A stretch of DNA of 64,000 nucleotides. Origin: Aquilaria yunnanensis. Lineage: Eukaryota > Streptophyta > Magnoliopsida > Malvales > Thymelaeaceae. Below, in pieces: positions 48,749-57,803 of the stretch. Position 1 is the stretch's first letter. Each line of letters begins with the position of its first letter. Location of the stretch: positions 92,793,501-92,857,500 of the forward strand of contig CM077595.1 of assembly GCA_039654915.1 (NCBI GenBank). The letters are read 5' to 3'. The notes below the pieces were generated by a model that worked only from the letters and a program-made list of their open reading frames with translations, did no database searches and was not told the origin of the DNA. Position numbers and translations under genes: made by a program.

Positions 48749-49297
48749 ATGGAGTCTTCTCTTTCCGCCCTACGAAAGTATTTTCCTTCCTTCCCAATAA
48801 ATGTTCTTAAAAAGATTTATCAAGCTAGATGTGAACGATTCAGAGTATTTATGCACAAAGGCATTCCTGATAATGTGCGGTGGCTAATTGAAGCTAAGGT
48901 TCGTTCAGCTGGTGAAGTTCCCGAAGCGTTCTTTCCCCGTATGCCCGGCTTTGGTAAAAGCCCTTATGCCAAAAAAAGAAGAGCAAAGAGGCTAGGTGTT
49001 TGTCATAATTGTGGATGGTGGATTTGCGGCAATAAATGTCGTGCTCCAGGAGTGATCACCAGAAATCGTAATGATAGAATAAGATTCATTAAGAATGGCT
49101 TGCGTAAGGAATCTCTAGAAGATATTCGAGAGGTTCTTGAAGCGCATTCTTGCGGAATAGTGCAATTTGAGGTTGTTGGATTATGGATAATTTTCCAAAA
49201 AGAACGAGATCGTTACAGTCTTGGGAATCTGACCCTAAATGACCCTGTTTGCCAGTTTGTGAGAAAGCTAGATGAGATGCAAATCACCGATTCATAG
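48749..49297 (+). CDS. Viral NABP-like (cysteine-rich nucleic-acid-binding) protein, copy 3
   Basis: Intact, 182 residues, the same length as copy 2 with no gaps; I count 53 differences, so about 71% identity. ATG 48749 is chosen because it aligns with the copy 2 start; the frame is open a few codons further upstream without an ATG. All four finger cysteines are kept (VCHNCGWWICGNKC), as are the basic YAKKRRAKRLG patch and FIKNGL. Substitutions cluster between the second and fourth cysteines and in the region after the finger, so the copies may have different binding preferences. Keeping frame, length and cysteines at this divergence points to past selection on the encoded proteins. Same caveat as copy 2 on family and function. 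Confidence 0.75.
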   Translation: MESSLSALRKYFPSFPINVLKKIYQARCERFRVFMHKGIPDNVRWLIEAKVRSAGEVPEAFFPRMPGFGKSPYAKKRRAKRLGVCHNCGWWICGNKCRAPGVITRNRNDRIRFIKNGLRKESLEDIREVLEAHSCGIVQFEVVGLWIIFQKERDRYSLGNLTLNDPVCQFVRKLDEMQITDS

Positions 49298-49329
49298 AAA
49301 GCATTGAAGCCATTACTGGACGCAAAGCC

Positions 49330-49735
49330 AGTGGAAGACGAGGATCAAAGTCACGATTACTGTACGTACTAGCTGTCGCTTTTGAAATTTTCCTCCCCTT
49401 TCAGCAATAATGTATCCACTCCTGACATGAGCCATAGTCACGATTACTGTACGTGTTAGCTGTCGCTTTTGAAATTTTCCTCCCCTTTGGCAATAATGTA
49501 CCCACTCCTGACACGGACTACTGTATATAGCTGCCACTTTTGAAATTTTCCTTCTCTTCCAACAATCACGTACCTACTCCTGACGTAAGCTACAGTAGTG
49601 ACTACTGTACATGCTAGCAGCTATTTTGAAAATTTTCCTCCTCTTTTAACGATAGTGTACCCATACCTGACCAGAGTCATACTCGTGACTACTGTGTATA
49701 GCTGGCAATAATGTATCCACTCTTGAAAATAAAAT
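49330..49735 (+). repeat. ~75-90-bp direct repeats upstream of the LOG-like gene
   Basis: About five imperfect units, each with versions of AGTCACGATTACTGTACGT, TTTTGAAATTTTCCTC and AATAATGTAYCCACTCCTGAC. Related single units follow copy 1 (near 47740) and copy 2 (near 48575), so the unit is part of the cargo cassette's promoter side and has been multiplied here. One unit contains TGACGTAAG (49581-49589), an as-1/bZIP-type core. Could act as an enhancer array; that is inference. Confidence 0.6.
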
Positions 49736-49756
49736 TATTGCCTTATCTCTTCATCT

Positions 49757-49764
49757 CTATAAAT
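49757..49764 (+). promoter_or_regulatory. Internal TATA box before the LOG-like gene
   Basis: CTATAAAT in CTTCATCTCTATAAATATATCC, 34 bp upstream of the ATG at 49798. Such close spacing would leave almost no 5' UTR unless the start is further downstream. Confidence 0.55.
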
Positions 49765-49797
49765 ATATCCTCTTTTCTCACAAGGATAAGGATAGGA

Positions 49798-50427
49798 ATG
49801 GAGAAAACCCCAACTCGTAAATCCCGAAGTATTTGTGTATTTTCTGGGGCTTTTCCTGGAAAAGATGAAGAGTATTTAAAGGCAGCCAACCATTTGGGTA
49901 GAGTATTAGCTGAGCGAAAAATACATTTAGTTTATGGAGGAGGTAGTGTCGGATTAATGGGAGGTGTAGCATCAGCAGCATCTTTAGGAGGAAGTCAAGT
50001 TTTGGGCATCATCCCTGGACCTTTGAAATTTGTTTCTGGGGGCACGATTGGAGAAGAATTAGTGGTTAAAAATTTGCAAGAGCGTGTGCTACAAATGCTT
50101 TTAAATGCTGATGCTTTCATCGCTCTACCCGGCGGTTTTGGCACATTGGGAGAAGTCTTTCAAATTGCTTCCATGGCCCAACTTAATTTGCATAAGAAAC
50201 CTATTGGGCTTTTGAATGTTAACAATTTCTTTACAGGTCTGATAGCTTTTATGGATTATGCTATGCAGAAGAATTTCATATCAAGAGTGGCACGGTGAAT
50301 CATAATATCCGCAACAACTGCTGAAGAATTGCTAGATAAAATACAAGCTTTTGTTCCTGAACCAGATCCAGCAATGATTCAGATAGACTGGACACGACAG
50401 TCTTTCCCGACCAGTTCACTCCCATAA
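49798..50427 (+). pseudogene. LOG-like cytokinin riboside 5'-monophosphate phosphoribohydrolase, with in-frame TGA
   Basis: LONELY GUY enzymes release active cytokinin bases from riboside monophosphates in the cytosol. The ORF begins MEKTPTRKSRSICVFSGAFPG, has the nucleotide-binding YGGGSVGLMG (46-55) and the family signature PGGFGTLGE (111-119), then LNLHKKPIGLLNV, and after the TGA ends with AEELLDKIQAFVPEP, all in register with a typical ~210-residue plant LOG. A TGA at 50296-50298 (codon 167) splits it; the same frame then runs to TAA 50425-50427. The segment before the signature reads NLQERV, keeping an arginine but not the histidine and lysine usual there, so activity is uncertain. There are no introns, whereas plant LOG genes have several, so it was probably captured from mRNA. 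ATG 49798 is preferred over the in-frame ATG at 49711 because that would lie upstream of the TATA box. Confidence 0.85.
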
Positions 50428-50975
50428 TGGTCCTCTACTCACCCTGTTGAAGTATTGTGGAAGAAAGAAGCGATCTGATCCGTTTTTCTTGTCCTTTAGT
50501 TTTATTATCAGCATTTTCTTTCGCGTTTCAGTTTTTCTTTTCAGGGAATTTCTTTTTATAAGATAGTTTCGTCCATGCTGATATTAAAACCATGCGACAA
50601 TGCCTTTAGGTTGGAATGGTTGAGTAAAGAGTAATTTTTATTACTCTTGAGACGCATCCTATTAGATCTACTAGGCATAACATTTTGGGGTAGTTAAGCT
50701 TTAACCTTATTCGGATGACATATCTCACAAGGGAATCTATATTTACTGAAGAAAATATTAGATGAACCTTGAATATTGATTCCAAACATCCACTCCATTT
50801 ACATAATTTGTCAGTGTTATTGTCATCATCAAGATTCACTCGTTTTATCGAAGCCTAATTCTTTGCGCTCGCCAATTATGAAAATTCACACTTTCGAAGA
50901 AAATTATTCCAATTTCAATTGCTTTTATATAAATTTCGCTCGAGGTCCTAAGGAAAGCTCCTTAGCCTCAAAATC
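50428..50975 (+). other. 3' flank of the LOG-like gene
   Basis: T-rich, 3'-UTR-like DNA; no recognisable coding. Short frames on both strands have no motif. Confidence 0.4.
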
Positions 50976-51890
50976 AATTTTCATCATCGGGGTTTTAAGG
51001 ATGGAACCTTTGCCTCGAAAACAATCAATTTTCATCAATTCAGGGTTTTAAGGATGGAACCTTTGCCTCGAAAACAATCAATTTTCATCATCGGGGTTTT
51101 AAGGATGGAACCTTTGCCTCGAAAATAATCAATTTTCATCATCAAGGTTTTAAGGATGGAACCTTTGCCTCGAAAACAATCAATCAATTCGAGGCTTTAA
51201 GGATGGAACCTTTACCTCGACATCAATCAATCAATTCGAGGTTTTAAGGATGGAACCTTTGCCTCGACATCAATCAATCAATCCGGGGTTTTAAGGATGG
51301 AACCTTTGCCTCGAGATCAATCAATCAATCCGAGGTTTTAAGGATAGAACCTTTGCCTCGAGATCAATCAATCAATCCGGGGTTTTAAGGATGGAACCTT
51401 TGCCTCGAGATCAATTATCAATCCGAGGTTTTAAGGATGGAACCTTTGCCTCGACATCAATCAATCAATTCGAGGTTTTAAGGATGGAACCTTTGCCTCG
51501 AGATCAATCAATCAATCCGAGGTTTTAAGGATAGAACCTTTGCCTCGAGATCAATCAATCAATCCGGGGTTTTAAGGATGGAACCTTTGCCTCGAGATCA
51601 ATCAATCAATTCGAGGTTTTAAGGATAGAACCTTTGCCTCGAGATCAATCAATCAATCCGGGGTTTTAAGGATGGAACCTTTGCCTCGAGATCAATTATC
51701 AATCCGAGGTTTTAAGGATGGAACCTTTGCCTCGACATCAATCAATCAATTCGAGGTTTTAAGGATGGAACCTTTGCCTCGACATCAATCAATCAATCCG
51801 GGGTTTTAAGGATGGAACCTTTGCCTCGAGATCAATCAATCAATCCGAGGTTTTAAGGATGGAACCTTTGCCTCGAAAACAAATAATCAA
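50976..51890 (+). repeat. ~47-bp tandem array, about 19 units
   Basis: Unit core GGTTTTAAGGATGGAACC followed by TTTGCCTCGA and a variable CAATCAATC spacer. I count 19 occurrences of CCTTTGCCTCGA or close variants from 51006 to 51864, spaced about 46-53 bp. The first four units have a longer TTTTCATCATC spacer. A block of units (about 51210-51440) seems duplicated as a whole downstream, so expansion was partly by multi-unit duplication. Tandem arrays between pol and the 3' LTR are typical of Ogre-type elements. Confidence 0.9.
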
Positions 51891-52045
51891 TCAATCAGTC
51901 CATCTTACAACGATAGGAGCTTTCCCATCGTTAGAGGTTCTAAGGACCTTTCCTTAACCTCAAACAAATAATCAATCAATCAGTCCATCTTACAACAATA
52001 GGAGCTTTCCTATCGTTAGAGGTTTTAAGGACCTTTCCTTAAACC
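51885..52045 (+). repeat. Two ~78-bp direct repeats
   Basis: Two units with AATCAATCAATCAGTCCATC, TTACAACRATAGGAGCTTTC and TAAGGACCTTTCCTTAA, directly following the 47-bp array and sharing its AATCAATC spacer, so probably a diverged higher-order form. Confidence 0.75.
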
Positions 52046-52139
52046 TTACTGTTTGGGCGGCGAGAACATTCTCAATGCCTACCTAAGCCGGACGAAATTT
52101 GGTAACGACTTTGCATACATCATGTCCCATGAAGCATGC

Positions 52140-52152
52140 AAAGGGGGGCAGC
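52140..52152 (+). other. Polypurine tract
   Basis: AAAGGGGGGCAGC directly precedes the 3' LTR; the priming site for plus-strand synthesis. Confidence 0.8.
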
Positions 52153-54479
52153 TGTTGACACCCAATTTCGTCCGGGTGTTTTAAAATTTTGAAAAAAATT
52201 TTATTAAAAAAAATTAATTTAAAAAAAAATATATATTACTATTATTATTAAAAAAAATTTAATTAGTTTAAAATATATTTTTGTTTTGTGAAAATTTGAT
52301 TTAAAATGATATATGTGTGAATATGTGTATGTTTGAAATAAAATAAAATTTCATGAAAAAAATGACAAAAAATTAAAAGTTTGAGGTAAAAATGACAAAA
52401 TTGAAAAGTTTCGGAAAAAATTGACAAATTCTAAAAGTTCCAGGAGCATTTGGTAGTTTGTCACATAAAATTTTGAGCCTGCCGACGTTTTTGGCTCAAA
52501 TTGACAGAAAACGACAAAATTGTCAAAATCAGAAGCTTCAGGAACTTATCCTGAGGCTGAGAGACGTAAAGGACTAAAATTGTCATTTTACCAATTTAAG
52601 AGATAAGTTTGAAATTTTTTATTAATTTATCCATCAACAGTTCAGCTAAACTTCCTCTATAAATAGCCACCCAAATTTTGTGCTGAACACAGAGAAAAAT
52701 AGAAAGAAAAGCTTAGAGCTCCGTTTTTAAAATAGAAAAAATTACAGCCTTAGTCCCTAGCTCTCCTTCCTTTCCTCAGAAAATCTCAAAACTTTTCATT
52801 TTGACGATTAAGCCATCTTCTTCCCCCCCCCGCGCGCCCTCTGTTTCCATTTCTCAGAATTCAGAATTTAAAATCAAAGGTACAACTCTCATTTAATCCT
52901 TCATCTTTTCAATTTCTTTCACTTTGGTCACTAACTTTGTATTTTATTCTTGCAGAATTAATTACTAACCCTTTTAATTTTTACTTGTTTGTTTATTATT
53001 TGTTTATTACTAACCCCTTTTTTTTATTGTTGTTATTAACTTACTAACAACTAACTTTTAATACTATTATTGTTACTAACCTTTTAATTTTTGCATTATT
53101 ACTAACTTTTATAATTGTTGTTAACAATTAATTAACTTTTATTATTGTTGTTAATTAATTAATTTAATTAACTTGGCTAACTTTTTACTGTTGTTAATTA
53201 ATTAATTTAATTAACTTGGCTAACTTTTTATTATTGTGGTTAATTAATTAATTTAATTAACTTGACTAACTTTTTATTATTGTTGTTTAACAATTAATTT
53301 AATTAACTTTGCTAACATTTATTATTATTTTTAAAGTGGATGGCCAAAAAGCCCCACTTTATTATTATTAATTTTTTTTCTTTATATAATTTTTTTATTT
53401 AATTCACCTTTACCCTTTACTAATTAATAAATAAATGAAAATTAAAAGAAGATTATTTTATAATTAATTATTAAGGCTAATAAAAATTATTTTTAAAAAA
53501 GCCAATTATTTTTATTTTTATATACATGTTTTTAATTCTTTAAAGATAACAAAAAGTTAAAATTAATTTTAATAGTTATTTTTATCCAGTAAAAATAATA
53601 AAAAAATAAAAATAAAACCTGTTTAAAAAAATACATGAAAATTAAGACTTTATATTTTACTGATTTATTTAAAATATAACTTTTAAATCCACTAAAATAA
53701 TAAATATTTTTCATTAAACAAGAAAACAAAAAGAAAATTAAAACAAGATAAGAAAAAGATAAGAAAGATAAGAAAAAGATAATAAAGATAAGAAAGATAA
53801 GATAAGATAAGAAAGATAAGAAGGAAAAGAAAGAAAAGAAAGAAAAATATAGAAAATAAAAATTTTTAGATTATTAATGAATCTAAAAATTCTATAACAA
53901 AAAGAATTACGAATTAGTAATTAAACTAATAATTAATTCCATAAAAATAAGAATTAAATAATTAACTATAAATTAAATCAACTTACATATCCGGATGATC
54001 CGTCAGGATCTGCGGTTTAAAAAAAATATCACCCTTTTAATTAAATAAATTAAATAAAAAAAAAGATAAAAATCCATATTTACAATATGGATTAAATTAT
54101 TTAAAAGTTCACCAAATTCCGTGTCCAAATGACTCGGCAGAGTCCATGGTTCGGAATCAAAAATCTTCCGTGTCCAAATGACTCGGCAGAGTCCATGGTT
54201 CGGAAGTATAAAATTTCATACAAATTAATTAATTTAAAAATCCACATTTCGACTAATCCAGTTAAAATTTCTAATTTTGAAAATTAACTGAGAATTATTT
54301 AAAAACAAAGCAAAACAAAATTAAAATCAACTAAGGTGCCAATTTTTGGGCGTTTTAACAAAGTTGTTTTAACGTAACCGTACTCCCGATCCCCGAACTC
54401 TCGCAGACCAATTTTAAGGTGACCAATCGACCTAAGAAAACTGATTGGTGGCGACTCCCGAAAACCCGACGTTGCCACA
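52153..54479 (+). repeat. 3' LTR of the Tat/Ogre-type element
   Basis: 2327 bp, the same length as the 5' LTR and almost identical, with a TATA box at 52658-52665. It carries the same internal arrays. The host sequence resumes with GCTCC at 54480. Confidence 0.92.
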
Positions 54480-54564
54480 GCTCCAGAAATTCATCTGATG
54501 TGCAGGGGCGGAGCTAGGAAATTTGATCATTAGGGGCAAACTATAGTTCATAATATAGATCAGT

Positions 54565-54615
<51 letters not shown>

Positions 54616-56500
54616 ATGGAATTTAAAAATCTCAATTATTTTCTTTCAAAAGAATTAATAATATAGAAATTAATCAAGGTTTAAAATATAATTTAAATAA
54701 AAATAAATTCACTAATTTCCTATTGAACAATGGTTATAACATAAAAGTGTAATAAATAAATTTAGACCTCACATTAGAGCTATTAGAAATCATATTAAGA
54801 ATTTCACAGCTATCTTTGCCAGTAAAGAATAAAATGAAATTAGTAATATTTTGATATGAACTAAATAAAATTTATAGAACTTTGTTCAACAAAATAAAAA
54901 AAATAAGTGAAAATTAAATTATACTTTTAAACTTATCCCATGAAATTTAAAATTTTGGTGTGGAAAGATAAGTTTTGATAAGATGAGAAAAATAATACTG
55001 TAGTGGCTTAGATGATAGAGATTTGGAAGAGAGAGTTAATGGATACAATCAACAAGTTATGAAATGATAGGAAATGGATAATTAGTTGAAAAATTGGATT
55101 GTGTGTTAAGAGGGAAATAAAGAGTGATTAAAGGAAAAATGAGAATGTGCCCTATTGTAGCAAAATTTGGGGAATAGGTAGTCAAAATTATTCTATAATG
55201 GTGAGGTCAAAATTCAATTCATCCAATTTCATTGGAATAATTTTTAGTGACTGGAGGCAACATGTAAAAATCAGTGGGTTCATTAATGCAATGTTTACAG
55301 AAACTCATGGACTAAGTATGTATTTTTCCCAAAGCAAGTGAGGTTAATTTCCCCCACTTAGCAAGGTATGGCTTTACCCATGCTGATGTGCCTTGGAAAG
55401 TTGATGGTGCTGTCCTACCTCAATTGGAATCAGTTGATTGTGTTGAGTTTGATGTTGGGAAAAAAATCCAAGAATGAAATAGAGGTATACCTTTTAGGCG
55501 AATCTTAGTGTGATGAAAAAGAAGTAGTCAGTGGAACTGAAAATGAAAAGGAACTTCAATTGGCAATTATCCTTGTTCTGGATTTCGCTTGTGGGTTTGA
55601 AGAGAAAAAAAAATACCAAATCCTAGGCAGAGCATTTGGTAACGAGGTGGTTCCCTTATACATGGTTCAACTAGTTAAAGGTGTGTGTGTGTTGGTTTTA
55701 GAGATGATTCTTTATAGTTGAGTGTATCCCTTGGGCTCATAAATTTTTTAAAAGGGTTTGTAAAATGACAAGATTTACTTTTGATGAATTTGGAGACCTA
55801 GCCATTAAATTTGTTAAGAAAGTGGCCAAAAAAAGAGAGATGTCGAGGGGTACAACACATTGCAAGAAGGTTGTGTGAAAAGAAAAGATCGTTAAATGAA
55901 AGCTTAAAAAATGGGAAAGTGGCATTAATTATGAAATAAGAATTAAGGGTCCTTGTAAGGAGGATGCAACTAGTATTATGGAAGCTCGTCTAGCATCTTT
56001 AGAGAATTTGTTGACGAAAAAAAACATGGGGAGTCGACCAATATTCTTCTTTCCTCTAAGATAGGCCTAACTTCAAAGGTTCTAAGGTAGGGTATTTAGG
56101 TGGGCTTATTTTTTAGATGGGCTTTCTATGGGCTTAAATTTATTCTCTTTTGAAGTTAGGTCTTCGATTTTGGGAGTTTGATTCATTTGGGGATTTTGAG
56201 AGTTCAATATTTTCTAAAGCTTTGGGATTTGAATGTTCTTTTCATCATCTTTTACTCTAAGATGATGTTTTTATCTTTTACTTTTTCTAATAAATTTTTT
56301 CATTGCCTTAAACAAACCAAAAAATTATGACATAATTTGAATTTGAATTAATGATAACATAAATACCAAATATTTTAAATTATGAGTTAACAAGTTTATG
56401 CTAAATAGTGGCAGATTCTTATGTACAGTATGGGGATTTATGAATCTTTTTTTTCCTTATAAAATTGATAACAATATATACATAATTTAATAATTGAATC
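54480..56500. other. Degenerate TE-like DNA with (AC)n(AT)n microsatellite
   Basis: A microsatellite of about 17 AC followed by about 7 AT repeats lies at 54567-54615. CAGGGGCGGAGCTAGG at 54503 resembles the end of a common plant DNA-transposon family but no partner end was found. Between 55330 and 56060 the forward frames look like broken protein (for example WKVDGAVLPQLESVDCVEF); I do not recognise the family. Confidence 0.4.
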
Positions 56501-57795
56501 TCTAATAAGTGCATTTTTGTAGTGGCCAAAGTTGTTGACTTTTTGGCGGCTTTGATCATCAATTTTTATCATGTCATGCCACCTTTCTTAGTAGTTCATG
56601 CTTTGTTTCCTTTTTATGCAAGGAGGAGTGCATTGTGGATGTATCGGAATGAAGCGGGGTTGAGTGGAGCAAAAATTGGTTGTGCACAAGTCAAAGCTGG
56701 AAAATGCCATTGGCAATGCGTCACCAACGATATCAACTTACTATCAATTTTTGCCACTATTGGTGACGCATTGCCGTTGTTCGAAGCTATTTGGTGATGT
56801 GTTGGCCAAGTTTCCAAATCTTTATGGGCCCTTATTTCATTTTTTTAATCTAAGCTCTCCATTGGCTAGGGGATTATGTCTCTTAAATTAGGTGGAGCAT
56901 AGGACAAGGTTTTAGAGGGGTTTTGGACAAGAACTTCTCCAATAAGGGTTTCATTGTTTATCCATTCACCATATGCTTCTTTTCTTCTTTTCTTGGAAGC
57001 CACCATTTGAGGCTTGAGCTCGAAGCTTGGTTTAAAGGTGCTAAAAGAATTCTTGGAGCACAAAGAGGCTTAGAATAATAGGGGTTTTCATTTGGTTTTT
57101 TTTTTTTTTTTTTGTATTTTCACTTTAATGTTTGGATTAAACTATAGTATTTTGTCTATGGATGTTTTAGACATGAAGTAGATTTCTTTATGTTTCTCTA
57201 CGATGAAATTCTTAATACTTGTTATCTAATGTCTGTTTGAGGCTTTTCATGAGTATTGATTCTCTTGTGTTGTCTATTCTTGTATTTAATGGTTGTGTGT
57301 TAATTGGTCATTACACACGCTTCACAATCTCACTCTTTTCTCAACAAAAAAAGGATGAAGGTGGAAATGATGAGTAGAACATAATGGGTCTTGTGGATTA
57401 ATGGGTCTTGTGGATTAGAGGTAATTGATGAACCCATTATGTGATTGAAATGAGGTTACATCTTAATCTATCCTAGATTAATATATGAGCTTGAGAAACG
57501 CCATAGTTAATCATAGGTGAGCAAAACTTGGTTTTAAGAAAGAGAGTTTTGAGTGTTGAATCCTCACACCACATAGGAAGTCAATATCCTTATAACTTCA
57601 CTTGACTTAGTTAACAATTAAAACAATGGAATCCTAGGAAGATAGCTTTCTCGACCACAAACTTATATTTTATTGGTTTTGGTAAGGGTGTTTAGTCTTT
57701 TTAACGATTAAGAGACATTAAAAGAGACTTAGGGTGTTTGAGTTCTATTTATATTTTGGTTAGATTTTGCTTTGGGTTATAGATTTTGCCTTTCG
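56501..57795. other. Spacer with a 16-bp perfect hairpin
   Basis: GGCAATGCGTCACCAA (56712-56727) is the exact reverse complement of 56760-56775, with a 32-nt loop. TTTTTGTAGTG at 56512-56522 resembles the inner face of a CACTA terminus, but no matching CACTAC end was found. No gene recognised. Confidence 0.4.
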
Positions 57796-57803
57796 GATGA
57801 TTG

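Larger units (their letters stand above)
37989..54479 (+). mobile_element. Non-autonomous Tat/Ogre-type Ty3/gypsy retrotransposon carrying cargo genes
   Basis: 16,491 bp in the order 5' LTR, primer site, leader, gag-protease ORF, spacer, three NABP-like genes, LOG-like gene, tandem arrays, PPT, 3' LTR. The LTRs are both 2327 bp and nearly identical. The primer site matches tRNA-Arg(ACG), the primer reported for Ogre-type elements, and the gag/protease motifs and the 3' tandem repeats are also Tat/Ogre-like. Flanking pentamers are ACTCC and GCTCC (4 of 5; or CTCC exactly if the LTR is taken one base longer). No RT, RNase H or integrase motif was found anywhere between 43628 and 52140, so mobility would need pol supplied by a relative. 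All cargo lies in the sense orientation. Confidence 0.9.

Noticed and set aside
50976..51890. CRISPR-like array
   Set aside because: Repeats are regular but the spacers are themselves repeats (CAATCAATC), the host is a plant, and the array lies between the LTRs of a retrotransposon.
37989..54479. Endogenous pararetrovirus
   Set aside because: There are TG/CA LTRs, a tRNA-Arg primer site and a PPT, and no caulimovirid movement-protein or RT motif; the virus-like genes resemble an RNA-virus family instead.
56512..56522. CACTA transposon terminus
   Set aside because: TTTTTGTAGTG alone is short; no CACTAC partner or 3-bp duplication was found.
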